A stretch of 64,000 nucleotides of DNA, taken from NCBI GenBank assembly GCA_000799755.1, contig JUHI01000011.1, positions 124,001-188,000 of the forward strand, read 5' to 3'. Numbering within the stretch: position 1 is the stretch's first letter; every line of letters starts with the position of its first letter. Below, piece after piece: positions 15,614 to 23,737 of the stretch. Under the pieces are notes generated by a model, which ran no database searches, was not told the DNA's origin, and was given only the letters and a program-made list of their open reading frames with translations. The stretch comes from Martinezella tropici (GTDB lineage Bacteria > Pseudomonadota > Alphaproteobacteria > Rhizobiales > Rhizobiaceae). The position numbers were made by a program, and so were the translations under genes.

Positions 15614-16705
15614 ATGAACATCAAGAGCCTTCTTCTCGGCTCCGCTGCTGCGCTGGCAGCAGTATCCGGCGCCCATGCAGCCGACGCTATCGTTGCTGCT
15701 GAGCCCGAGCCGCTGGAATACGTTCGCATCTGCGACGCATACGGTGCAGGCTACTTCTTCATTCCGGGCACCGAAACCTGCCTCAAGGTCGGCGGCATGG
15801 TCCGTACCGAAGGCAAGTGGTACGATGCCTACAATGCAAACAGCCGTAACGGCACTCTCTGGCACACCCGCGCTCAGCTGGCGCTCGACACGGCAACTGA
15901 CACCGAATACGGCCCGCTGAAGACCAACACGGTCATCCGTTGGGATTGGCAGGAAGGCAACACCACCAGCACCAAGCTGCTGTGGGCCAACATCAGCCTC
16001 GGCGGTTTCCTCGTCGGTAAGGCCGACTCGCAGTTCAACTACTACATGGGCTACGCCGGCGACGTCATGAACGACGACGTGATCTATGACGGCCCGTACG
16101 AACTGAACCAGTTGACCTACAACTACGACGCAGGCAACGGCTTCACGGCTGTCGTCTCGCTCGAAGACAGCAATTCCAGCGGTTCGGGCGCCGGCTACGG
16201 CGCAAGCTGGGCATCGGACGACAAGGCCAACCACTACGCTCCTGACGTTGTTGCCGGTGCTGGCTTCAAGTCCGGCGCATGGGGCTTCAAGGTCGTTGGC
16301 GGTTACGACTCGATCAAGTCGGAAGGCGCCATCAAGGCTCGTGTTGATGCAGACTTCGGCGTATTCTCTGCCTTCTTGATGGGTGGCTGGAACACGGACG
16401 GCGACAACCTCAACAAGTACGCCGGCACCAACCTGGCTCGTTCTTCTTGCCCGGTTAACGATGCATCGAAGTGCGGCTGGGGTGACTGGGCTGTTTGGGG
16501 CGGCGTTGGCGTTCCGATCAACGAAAAGCTGAAGTGGAACCTCCAGCTCGCCTACACCGACTCGAAGATCTTCGCAGCGACCACGAACCTCCGGTTCAAC
16601 CCGGTCAAAAACCTGCAGATCACGCCGGAAGTATCCTACACCAACTTCGATTCTGTGAACCAGGATCAGTGGGCTGGTATCCTGCGCTTCCAGCGTAGCT
16701 TCTAA
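15614..16705 (+). CDS. Major outer-membrane porin (Rhizobiales RopA/Omp2b type)
   Basis: A 363-residue beta-barrel porin. Residues 1-22 are a signal peptide ending in AHA. The mature start (EPLEYVRICDAYGAGYFFIPG followed by ETCLKVGG) is the hallmark of the alphaproteobacterial porin family (Porin_2), with the paired cysteines in that region. The protein ends QRSF with a terminal Phe needed for barrel assembly. The ATG at 15614 has CAGGAG about 7 nt upstream. Codon use is strongly biased (many GGC, AAC, ACC), as expected of an abundant protein. It forms the general diffusion pore for small solutes; RopA-type proteins are phage receptors and dominant outer-membrane proteins in rhizobia. Confidence 0.93.
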   Translation: MNIKSLLLGSAAALAAVSGAHAADAIVAAEPEPLEYVRICDAYGAGYFFIPGTETCLKVGGMVRTEGKWYDAYNANSRNGTLWHTRAQLALDTATDTEYGPLKTNTVIRWDWQEGNTTSTKLLWANISLGGFLVGKADSQFNYYMGYAGDVMNDDVIYDGPYELNQLTYNYDAGNGFTAVVSLEDSNSSGSGAGYGASWASDDKANHYAPDVVAGAGFKSGAWGFKVVGGYDSIKSEGAIKARVDADFGVFSAFLMGGWNTDGDNLNKYAGTNLARSSCPVNDASKCGWGDWAVWGGVGVPINEKLKWNLQLAYTDSKIFAATTNLRFNPVKNLQITPEVSYTNFDSVNQDQWAGILRFQRSF

Positions 16706-16715
16706 TAGCCAAGTT

Positions 16716-16834
16716 ACCTGGTCTACCTGGGACCAGGTGCGAGAAGCCTGATGTACCGATCCATCAGGCTTCTCAAAATGATCGGTTGACCTCCGATCAA
16801 AGCCGGAAGGATCCGGTTTCCCTCCGGGTCCTTC
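16716..16834 (+). terminator. Stack of three hairpins after the porin gene
   Basis: Three stem-loops follow the stop: ACCTGGT/ACCAGGT (16716-16722 with 16732-16738), a perfect 13-bp stem (16741-16753 with 16762-16774, 8-nt loop), and an 11-bp stem with one G-T pair (16806-16816 with 16824-16834) followed by TTATTG. The last has the best terminator form. The array probably ends and stabilises the abundant porin mRNA. Confidence 0.7.
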
Positions 16835-16886
16835 TTATTGTTCGAGCGAGACCGATGATCTCGCGTTCGCCGCTGGCGAAATAGCA

Positions 16887-18221
16887 TCAGTCCCGTCCGT
16901 AAAGCCCCGCCTGATGGGCTGCCCGGTCCAGTTCCTCGCGGAAATCGGGATGAGCAAGCCCGATCAGCGCCTTTGCCCGTTCGGCTACAGATTTACCCTT
17001 GAGATTGGCCCAGCCATATTCCGTGACGACGATGTGAATATCGTTGCGCGACGTCGTCACCGGGCCTGTCAGCGTTGGAACGATCCGCGAAAGCGTTCCC
17101 TTGGCCGCCGTCGCGTGACAGGCGATGATCGAGCGGCCGCCACGCGAAGCATAGGCGCCACGCACGAAATCCACCTGACCGCCCGATCCGCTGAACTGCC
17201 TTCCATTGACGAATTCAGAATTGCAGGCCCCATTGAGATCGATTTGCATCGTCGCATTGACCGACACCATCCGGTCGTTCTGCGCGATGACGAACGGATT
17301 GTTCACATAGTCGACGGGATGCGCTTCGACATCCGGATTGTTGTTCAGGAAATCGTAGAGCGGCTTGTCACCCAGCGCAAAGGTGAAGATCGTTCGTCCG
17401 ACATGGATCTGCTTGCGGCTGTTGTCGACCACGCCTGCCCTGACCAGAGCGGCAAGCCCCGATGTCATCATTTCGGTATGGATGCCGACATGGCGATGCT
17501 GGGAAAGGCCGGCGCAAACCGCATCGGGCAGCGCACCGATGCCCATCTGCAGGCAATCACCATCATCCACGAGCCCTGCAATGATCGCGCCGATGGTATC
17601 GTCTACTTCCGAACGGGGCGCGGCAGGAAGCGCCGGGAGGCTTGCGTCATTCTCGACAAGGGCCGCGACATTCGACACGGGGATCATGCAATTGCCGCGC
17701 ACGTAGGGCATGCTGGGATTGACCTCGAGGATCAGCCGGGCTCCCGGCTTGCGGGCAACTGCAAGCGCATAATCCGTACTGGCGCCGAGGCTGAAATTAC
17801 CCTCCGCATCCATGGGCGAAACAGTCGCGACCAACGTATCGACGCCGACATGCTCGACAAGCGAGCGCGGCACCTGGCTGAAATGACAGGGGACAAGTTC
17901 GCCGGCGGGCAACATTTCCGCCATGCGCTTCTTGTCGAGTGCGCGGTCCACCCCTCCATGAAAATAGCTCATCGGGATGATGCGGTCGCGCAGCTCGAAC
18001 TCAAATACGCTGGAGCCGGCTACACCCGTACACAACAGATAATAGAGCCGGACGTCTTCCACTGCCCCGGCCCGGGCACGATCGGCCAATGCAGCAAGGA
18101 TGGCAGGCGGCTGACCGGCGGCGATCGGCATCGCGACCTTCGCACCCGACGGTATCAAGGCAACGGCCTCATGTGCGGGACGCACGCGTTCGCGATACTG
18201 CGTCTGATAATTGTCGGCCAT
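16887..18221 (-). CDS. Acetyl-CoA hydrolase/CoA-transferase family protein
   Basis: A 444-residue family I CoA-transferase-like enzyme (acetyl-CoA hydrolase / 4-hydroxybutyrate CoA-transferase branch). The N-terminal domain has IPSGAKVAMPIAAGQP; the predicted catalytic glutamate lies in GIHTEMMTSG; the C-terminal domain has GSGGQVDFVRGAYASRGG and ends with the NLKGKSVAERAKALIGLAHPDFR signature in which Leu-Ala-His-Pro-x-Phe-Arg is diagnostic. The start at 18221 has a GGGAGG site; the upstream ATG at 18263 is less likely. It would move CoA between short-chain acids or hydrolyse acyl-CoA in carbon overflow or butyrate-type metabolism. It stands alone, convergent with the porin gene. Confidence 0.87.
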   Translation of the reverse strand: MADNYQTQYRERVRPAHEAVALIPSGAKVAMPIAAGQPPAILAALADRARAGAVEDVRLYYLLCTGVAGSSVFEFELRDRIIPMSYFHGGVDRALDKKRMAEMLPAGELVPCHFSQVPRSLVEHVGVDTLVATVSPMDAEGNFSLGASTDYALAVARKPGARLILEVNPSMPYVRGNCMIPVSNVAALVENDASLPALPAAPRSEVDDTIGAIIAGLVDDGDCLQMGIGALPDAVCAGLSQHRHVGIHTEMMTSGLAALVRAGVVDNSRKQIHVGRTIFTFALGDKPLYDFLNNNPDVEAHPVDYVNNPFVIAQNDRMVSVNATMQIDLNGACNSEFVNGRQFSGSGGQVDFVRGAYASRGGRSIIACHATAAKGTLSRIVPTLTGPVTTSRNDIHIVVTEYGWANLKGKSVAERAKALIGLAHPDFREELDRAAHQAGLYGRD

Positions 18222-18324
18222 CGAATCCTCCCCTTGAATGCCACTGCCAGCACAAATCGGCATCCACTGCGGGATCGCAGCTGCCCTCCTCCGAGGCGGC
18301 TGCGAACACTTTCGCTGCAGTAGA

Positions 18325-18391
18325 ACGCGCTTACATAAAAGCGCGTAACCTGCTGCCTGCGCAAGAGCCGAACATCAGGCTCGCGCAGGCA
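18325..18391. terminator. Two hairpins between copZ and the CoA-transferase gene
   Basis: ACGCGCTT (18325-18332) pairs with AAGCGCGT (18339-18346). A larger composite stem pairs TGCCTGCGC (18354-18362) with GCGCAGGCA (18383-18391) and inner GAGCC (18365-18369) with GGCTC (18378-18382). They lie downstream of copZ on the minus strand and upstream of the CoA-transferase gene, so they probably end copZ transcription. T-runs are weak. Confidence 0.5.
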
Positions 18392-18466
18392 AAAGTGAAA
18401 TCGGCCCCATTCCTAAGCATCGCGGCATGCTTGCGGCGACATTCGAAAAGAGCATGACCATCATCG

Positions 18467-18670
18467 CTATCCCAGATGATCCAAATTCGCCGGATAGCCG
18501 GCCTCTTCCAGCACTTTGCGAAGGGCAGCGCCTGTCGCGGTCGTGTCGACCTTGACCGTGCGGGTAGCGGGATCGGCCTCGACCCTGGCTGCGGGATCGA
18601 CGGACTGGATCGCCTTGGTGACCGATCTGGCACAGCCGCCGCAGGTCATGTTTTCGATTTTGAGGTCCAT
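18467..18670 (-). CDS. copZ: Copper chaperone (CopZ-like heavy-metal-associated protein)
   Basis: A 67-residue single HMA domain with the ferredoxin-like pattern and the metal site MTCGGC (Cys10 and Cys13), followed by RSVTKAIQSVDP. It binds Cu(I) in the cytoplasm and hands it to the N-terminal domains of the divergent CopA ATPase. AAGGAG precedes the start at 18670; a longer in-frame start at 18742 would cover the promoter/operator and is rejected. It is divergent from copA and both promoters carry the same CueR/HmrR-type operator in mirror image, so copper should induce both. Confidence 0.88.
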   Translation of the reverse strand: MDLKIENMTCGGCARSVTKAIQSVDPAARVEADPATRTVKVDTTATGAALRKVLEEAGYPANLDHLG

Positions 18671-18714
18671 GAGAAATCTCCTTGGTTTTGATCTCACGGC
18701 GTTCAAAGTGGGGT

Positions 18715-18781
18715 TTCCAACCATGGGAAGGTCAAGTGCCACACGACGAAAAAAATGCTATTGACCTTCCCATGGTTGGAA
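18715..18781. promoter_or_regulatory. Mirrored CueR/HmrR operators for copZ and copA
   Basis: A perfect 21-bp inverted repeat occurs at 18715-18735 and 18761-18781. Each copy, read toward its gene, begins with a -35 TTGACC that overlaps CCTTCC-N7-GGAAG(C/A), the dyad of CueR-type regulators, and leaves the long 19-bp spacer used by MerR-family promoters (copA -35 at 18761-18766; copZ -35 at 18730-18735 on the minus strand). The regulator is encoded after copA. Confidence 0.85.
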
Positions 18782-18833
18782 GCTCCATCTTCAATCCGAA
18801 CTCGAATTTCGGAATAGGATTAAGGAGGCGGCT

Positions 18834-21338
18834 ATGAATGCCCCCGTTCGAAAGACAGATCTATCTGCTGCAATAACCCTCCCCATCGAGGGCATGAGCT
18901 GCGCATCTTGCGTCGGCCGCGTCGAGAAAGCCTTAAAGGCTGTACCCGGCGTCGAGACCGTGTCGGTCAATCTCGCCACCGAGCGGGCAAGCCTCACAAC
19001 GAGCGGCACGGTCGACCATGCCAAGCTTGTCGAAGCCGTTGAAGATGTCGGTTATTCGGTGCCCACGAAGCCAGCCTCATCCACCAGCTTCATCGAGCTC
19101 CTGGTAGAAGGAATGACCTGCGCATCCTGCGTCGGCCGGGTGGAACGCGCCCTGAGGGCTGTGCCCGGCGTCACGCAAGCCGCCGTCAATCTCGCGACGG
19201 AACGGGCGACGATCAAGGGATCTGCCGATGTCACCAACCTGATCGCGGCAATCGAAGACGCCGGCTACGAGGCGAAGGCGATCGGCGCCACCGCACCCGG
19301 CGAGATCGAAGACGACGAAGCCGGACGTGCGAAAAGGAAAGAAGCCGAACGTCGGGAACTCACCCGCGATTTTGCCATCGCCGCAATATTGACGGCACCG
19401 GTCTTTCTGCTGGAAATGGGATCGCACCTCATCCCCGGCGTCCACGGTCTGATCGCGGAAACGATCGGGATGCAGTGGAGCTGGTATATTCAGCTTGCGC
19501 TAACAACGCTCGTCCTCTTCGTGCCCGGCATCCGCTTTTATCAAAAGGGGCTTCCAGCTCTCCTTCACCTTGCACCAGACATGAACTCGCTGGTTGCGGT
19601 CGGCTCGCTGGCGGCTTACGGCTATTCGCTGGTCGCGACCTTCGCACCCGGCCTGCTGCCGTCTGGCACGATCAACGTCTATTTCGAAGCCGCCGCCGTC
19701 ATCGTCACGCTGATCCTGCTCGGGCGGTTGCTCGAAGCCAGGGCCAAGGGGCGCACGTCCGAAGCGATCAAGCGCTTGGTCAATCTTCAGGCCAAGACGG
19801 CGCGTGTTCGCCGCGACGGCAAGGCGATCGATCTGCCGATCGACTCAGTCGTCTCCGGCGACATCGTCGAGGTCCGCCCCGGCGAGCGGGTCCCGGTCGA
19901 CGGAGAACTGATCGAGGGTGAAAGTTATGTCGACGAATCGATGATAACAGGCGAGCCCATCCCGGTCCTGAAGACGGCAGGTAGCGAAGTCGTCAGCGGC
20001 ACGGTCAACCAGAAAGGCGCCTTTGCCCTCCGCGCCACCGCCGTCGGCGGCGATACGGTGCTGTCGCAGATCATCCGCATGGTCGAGGAAGCCCAAGGGT
20101 CAAAGCTGCCGATCCAGGCTATGGTCGACAAGGTGACCATGTGGTTCGTGCCGGCCGTGATGGTCGTGGCTACCGCGACCTTTGCCGCCTGGTTCTATTT
20201 TGGCCCCTCGCCCGCCCTCACCTTCGCGCTGGTCAATGCGGTTGCCGTCCTCATCATCGCCTGCCCATGCGCCATGGGGCTTGCCACCCCCACCTCGATC
20301 ATGGTCGGCACCGGTCGCGGAGCGGAGCTGGGCGTGCTGTTCCGCAAGGGCGAAGCCTTGCAGCTGCTCAAGGATGCGAGCGTCGTCGCCGTCGACAAGA
20401 CGGGCACGCTGACCGAAGGCAAACCGGCGCTGACCGATCTGGAACTGGCAGCGGGTTTCGACCGCTCCGACGTGTTGAGCCTGGTTGCGACAGTGGAGGC
20501 CAAGTCGGAACATCCTATCGCCCGGGCGATCGTCGAAGCAGCCGCTTCGGAAAATCTGGTGCTGCCGGACGTGTCGAACTTTGAATCGGTGACGGGCTTC
20601 GGCGTCCGGGCACAGGCCGGCGGCAAGCGCATCGAGATCGGCGCCGACCGTTTCATGGCCGAGCTTGGGCTTGACGTTGCATGCTTTTCCGCCACTGCCG
20701 AACGCCTCGGCAACCAGGGCAAGTCGCCGCTCTATGTGGCAATCGACGGCAGGCTCGCGGCGATCATTGCGGTCGCCGATCCGATCAAGGAGACGACGCC
20801 GGCAGCGATCAAGGCAATGCACGATCTCGGCCTGAAGGTCGCTATGATCACCGGCGACAATGCCCGCACCGCCAAGGCAATCGCCGCACGGCTCGGCATC
20901 GATGAGGTCGTGGCCGAAGTACTGCCCGACGGCAAGGTGGAGGCGGTTCGTCGGTTGAAGCGCCAGTACGGCAAGGTGGCCTTCGTCGGCGATGGCATCA
21001 ACGATGCGCCGGCTCTGGCCGAGGCCGACGTCGGCCTTGCCATCGGCACAGGCACGGATATCGCCATTGAGGCGGCCGATGTCGTCCTGATGTCGGGAAG
21101 CCTGCAGGGCGTGCCTAACGCCATCTCCTTGTCCAAGGCGACGATCGGCAACATCAGGCAGAACCTGTTCTGGGCCTTCGCCTATAATACGGCTCTGATC
21201 CCGGTCGCCGCCGGCGCGCTCTATCCGGCCTTCGGCATCCTGCTCTCGCCGGTCTTTGCCGCCGGCGCCATGGCCCTGTCGAGTGTTTTCGTGCTCGGCA
21301 ATGCGCTGCGGCTGCGCCGTTTCAAGGTCGTAGACTAA
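18834..21338 (+). CDS. copA: Cu(I)-exporting P1B-type ATPase
   Basis: An 834-residue copper pump (also called actP in rhizobia). Two N-terminal HMA domains carry MSCASC (from residue 21) and MTCASC (near residue 95). Eight membrane helices follow; the transport helix has CPC in IACPCAMGLATPTS. The actuator domain has the TGEP loop (SMITGEPIP), the phosphorylated Asp521 is in DKTGT, the nucleotide domain has SEHPIA, and the hinge has GDGINDAPALA. The final helix contains the MALSS copper-site motif. It expels Cu(I) to the periplasm, using copper delivered by CopZ. AAGGAGG precedes the start. Confidence 0.97.
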   Translation: MNAPVRKTDLSAAITLPIEGMSCASCVGRVEKALKAVPGVETVSVNLATERASLTTSGTVDHAKLVEAVEDVGYSVPTKPASSTSFIELLVEGMTCASCVGRVERALRAVPGVTQAAVNLATERATIKGSADVTNLIAAIEDAGYEAKAIGATAPGEIEDDEAGRAKRKEAERRELTRDFAIAAILTAPVFLLEMGSHLIPGVHGLIAETIGMQWSWYIQLALTTLVLFVPGIRFYQKGLPALLHLAPDMNSLVAVGSLAAYGYSLVATFAPGLLPSGTINVYFEAAAVIVTLILLGRLLEARAKGRTSEAIKRLVNLQAKTARVRRDGKAIDLPIDSVVSGDIVEVRPGERVPVDGELIEGESYVDESMITGEPIPVLKTAGSEVVSGTVNQKGAFALRATAVGGDTVLSQIIRMVEEAQGSKLPIQAMVDKVTMWFVPAVMVVATATFAAWFYFGPSPALTFALVNAVAVLIIACPCAMGLATPTSIMVGTGRGAELGVLFRKGEALQLLKDASVVAVDKTGTLTEGKPALTDLELAAGFDRSDVLSLVATVEAKSEHPIARAIVEAAASENLVLPDVSNFESVTGFGVRAQAGGKRIEIGADRFMAELGLDVACFSATAERLGNQGKSPLYVAIDGRLAAIIAVADPIKETTPAAIKAMHDLGLKVAMITGDNARTAKAIAARLGIDEVVAEVLPDGKVEAVRRLKRQYGKVAFVGDGINDAPALAEADVGLAIGTGTDIAIEAADVVLMSGSLQGVPNAISLSKATIGNIRQNLFWAFAYNTALIPVAAGALYPAFGILLSPVFAAGAMALSSVFVLGNALRLRRFKVVD

Positions 21339-21393
21339 CAACCGTCTGCAGCCGGGCCTTTCGGGCCGGCTGCTCCATGTCAGGAGAGCATTC

Positions 21394-21843
21394 ATGAATA
21401 TCGGACAGGCAGCCAAGGCATCGGGCGTTTCGGCCAAGATGATCCGCTACTACGAAGAAACCGGCCTCATTCCGGCCGCCGGCAGAACCGCATCGGGCTA
21501 TCGCGACTACTCCGATACCGACGTCCACATGCTGCGCTTCATCCGCCGGGCGCGCGATCTCGGCTTTGCGGTCGCCGAAATCAGCGAACTCCTTGAACTC
21601 TGGCGCGACGAAACCCGCCAGAGCGCCGAGGTCAAGCGCCTGGCGCAAGGCCATATCGAAGCGCTGAAGAAGAAGATCGCCGACCTGCAGGACATGGAGC
21701 ATACGTTGACCATGCTCGTCAATTCCTGCCACGGCGACCATCGTCCGCATTGCCCGATCCTGCAACGGCTCGAGACGGATCGCGAGGACGAAAACCTGTC
21801 GATCCAGCCTCGAACTGGCGCGATCGCGCGTCCTCTGCAATGA
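21394..21843 (+). CDS. hmrR: Cu(I)-responsive MerR-family regulator (CueR/HmrR)
   Basis: A 149-residue MerR protein. The N-terminal winged helix starts MNIGQAAKASGVSAKMIRYYEE; a dimerisation helix spans about residues 75-110; the metal loop has Cys112 and Cys120 in SCHGDHRPHCPI, the same positions and spacing as copper-sensing CueR/HmrR. It sits 55 bp after copA with CAGGAG before the start, so it is probably co-transcribed with the pump and activates both copper promoters by distorting their 19-bp spacer. In rhizobia this gene is usually named hmrR. Confidence 0.93.
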   Translation: MNIGQAAKASGVSAKMIRYYEETGLIPAAGRTASGYRDYSDTDVHMLRFIRRARDLGFAVAEISELLELWRDETRQSAEVKRLAQGHIEALKKKIADLQDMEHTLTMLVNSCHGDHRPHCPILQRLETDREDENLSIQPRTGAIARPLQ

Positions 21844-21883
21844 GGATCACGCCGACAATACCATGACGACGACAGGCAACCGC

Positions 21884-21940
21884 GTTGCCGAACGGCAACA
21901 GACGCCTAAAAACATGAGGATTTTAGTATAGATAAATACT
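21884..21940. promoter_or_regulatory. Small hairpin and AT-rich palindromes after hmrR
   Basis: GTTGCCG/CGGCAAC (21884-21890 with 21893-21899) may end the copper operon. It is followed by AT-rich inverted repeats CTAAAA/TTTTAG (21906-21911 with 21921-21926) and AGTAT/ATACT (21925-21929 with 21936-21940). These begin the upstream region of the iron sigma factor gene and may be regulatory; no regulator is identified. Confidence 0.3.
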
Positions 21941-22020
21941 CGATTAAAATAGAGCAAATCGAATGAAAGCAAGGACTTATTCCCTCATGTCAGGTTTAGC
22001 CCCATATCGGCGTCCTCAAC

Positions 22021-22037
22021 TTTAGAAACGCTCTAAA
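22021..22037. promoter_or_regulatory. Irr-type iron control element (ICE) upstream of the ECF sigma gene
   Basis: TTTAGAA-ACG-CTCTAAA matches the rhizobial Irr/ICE consensus TTTAGAA-N3-TTCTAAA with one mismatch. It ends about 80 bp before the sigma factor start. Irr binds such sites in low iron and can activate or repress, so the whole uptake system may be tied to iron or haem status through this one site. Confidence 0.65.
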
Positions 22038-22116
22038 ATATTGAGATTGCAAGGATTTTATCGATCACCTACTGCCGAGTGATGGGCTTTACCCGCTCCT
22101 AGTCCGGACGCAGTTG

Positions 22117-22623
22117 ATGAATGCCAAGACCATAGACATTGCCGGCTTGTATACGTCGGAACAGGGGCGATTGCGTCGGCTTGTCAGACGCCTTGTCGGC
22201 AGCAGGACGACAACGGAAGACCTTGTCCATCAAACCTTCGTCAAATTACTGGCAGCCGTAGACGGCGGCAATATCGACAATTGCCCGGCCTATCTGAGAG
22301 CGACGGCGCGCAATCTCGCGCTCAATCACCTGCGTGATCTCAAGCGGCACAACGAGGTCGGGGTTTCGGACGCCGAACTCCACGCCATACCGGACCTGCA
22401 GCCCTCTCCCGAAATGACGGTGGTCTATCGCTGCGAGCTACGCCGGGTGCTTCAGGCCGTCGCCTCTCTTCCACCCAAAAGGCGGGAAGCCTTTGTCCTC
22501 AATAAATTCGAAGGCATGAGCTACGACGAGATCGCGGTACGCCTTGGCATTTCCCGTAATACCGTCATTTCGCACATCGTTATTGCGCTGGCCGATCTCG
22601 ATCGGAAAATCGGCGGCAAATAA
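22117..22623 (+). CDS. FecI-like ECF RNA polymerase sigma factor
   Basis: A 168-residue ECF sigma factor of the iron-starvation group. Region 2 (about residues 5-75) includes LVGSRTTTEDLVHQTFVKLL and the DNA-melting part AYLRATARNLALNHLRD; region 4 (about 105-165) has the helix-turn-helix EGMSYDEIAVRLGISRNTVISHIV. A TTG one codon upstream (22114) is an alternative start; no clear ribosome site is seen for either. It is followed by its FecR-type partner and a TonB receptor with a signalling domain, so it should direct transcription of the receptor operon when the siderophore binds. Confidence 0.9.
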   Translation: MNAKTIDIAGLYTSEQGRLRRLVRRLVGSRTTTEDLVHQTFVKLLAAVDGGNIDNCPAYLRATARNLALNHLRDLKRHNEVGVSDAELHAIPDLQPSPEMTVVYRCELRRVLQAVASLPPKRREAFVLNKFEGMSYDEIAVRLGISRNTVISHIVIALADLDRKIGGK

Positions 22624-22718
22624 TCTGGCCCTCGGTTCATTAGATTGCGCTGTAGGAGTGTCATGAAGATTAAGAGCAATGGCACATCGAGCGGGAAACC
22701 TCTCGGTTTTGGAGCGAT

Positions 22719-23654
22719 ATGAGCGAGGACGCGACCGATCCGATCGTCATGGAAGCCTTGGAATGGTTCGTACGCATGCGCGACGAAAAGGTCACGGCCG
22801 CCGATCGGCAGGCGTTCGAGGCCTGGCTCGCGGCCGATGACGCACACGCCGCCGCCTGGAAGCATGCAAAGGCTCTCTGGGCCCGTTTCGATATCATGCA
22901 GCCGGAGTTCGACCGGCTGCGCCGCGGCCGATCGCTGCTATCACGACGCAACGTCATGCTGGGCACAATCGCGCTCATTGGTGGAGCGGGCAGCCTTTAT
23001 GCCCTGAGCCAGCCGGGTCTCTTTGCCGAATATACGACGGACATCGGCGAACGCCGGACGATCCGCCTGCAAGACGGCAGCTCCATCGAGCTCGGCAGCT
23101 ATTCGGCGCTCTCGACCTTCTTCACCGGGACCGAACGGCGCATCGAGCTTTACCGCGGCGAAGGATTCTTTGACGTTTCCCCAGATCCGAAACGCGCCTT
23201 TCTCGTACAGGCCGGTGGCGGGACGACACGGGCGCTGGGAACGAAATTCGATCTGAAGTTCGTCGAGGATATCGTCACCGTCGCAGTCAGCGAACATGCC
23301 GTCCAGGTGCAGACGGAGAGCCTTGCCAATCTGCAGCTGGAAGAAGGATGGCAGGTCAGTTATGGCGGTGGCAGGCTCGGCGAGCCGATCCAGGCGAGCC
23401 TCGATACCGTGGAGGCATGGCGCAGCGATCGCATCGTCTTCCAGGACGTTCCCTTGAGGCGCGTGTTGGCCGAGCTGGAGCGCTATCGGCGTGGCCGCAT
23501 TATCCTCATGAGCGAGAGCATCGGAGACACACCCGTAACCGCGATCTTCGAAACAAAGCACACTGAAAGCGCCCTGCAGACGATCGCCGACACGCTTGGC
23601 ATTCGCCTCCTCAATGCCGCCAACTATGTCACGCTGGTCTATCGCGCCGGCTAA
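22719..23654 (+). CDS. FecR-like anti-sigma factor / transmembrane signal relay
   Basis: A 311-residue protein. The N-terminal cytoplasmic part (DUF4880-type, about residues 8-60) holds the anti-sigma helix pattern EWFVRMRDEKVTAADRQAFEAWL and DAHAAAWKHAKALW. One membrane helix is at about residues 82-102 (VMLGTIALIGGAGSLYAL). The periplasmic FecR domain begins TDIGERRTIRLQDGSSIELG and is followed by a C-terminal domain resembling STN (LRRVLAELERYRRGRI). It passes the occupied-receptor signal to the sigma factor. GGAG lies just before the start. It follows the sigma gene by 95 bp. Confidence 0.9.
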   Translation: MSEDATDPIVMEALEWFVRMRDEKVTAADRQAFEAWLAADDAHAAAWKHAKALWARFDIMQPEFDRLRRGRSLLSRRNVMLGTIALIGGAGSLYALSQPGLFAEYTTDIGERRTIRLQDGSSIELGSYSALSTFFTGTERRIELYRGEGFFDVSPDPKRAFLVQAGGGTTRALGTKFDLKFVEDIVTVAVSEHAVQVQTESLANLQLEEGWQVSYGGGRLGEPIQASLDTVEAWRSDRIVFQDVPLRRVLAELERYRRGRIILMSESIGDTPVTAIFETKHTESALQTIADTLGIRLLNAANYVTLVYRAG

Positions 23655-23737
23655 CATTGCAAAAACATGAATTTTTTTCTCAACTCATTCATTAGCTCCG
23701 GCCCTCCTGGTGTCTAAGGTTTCGAGGGAAGCAATCC

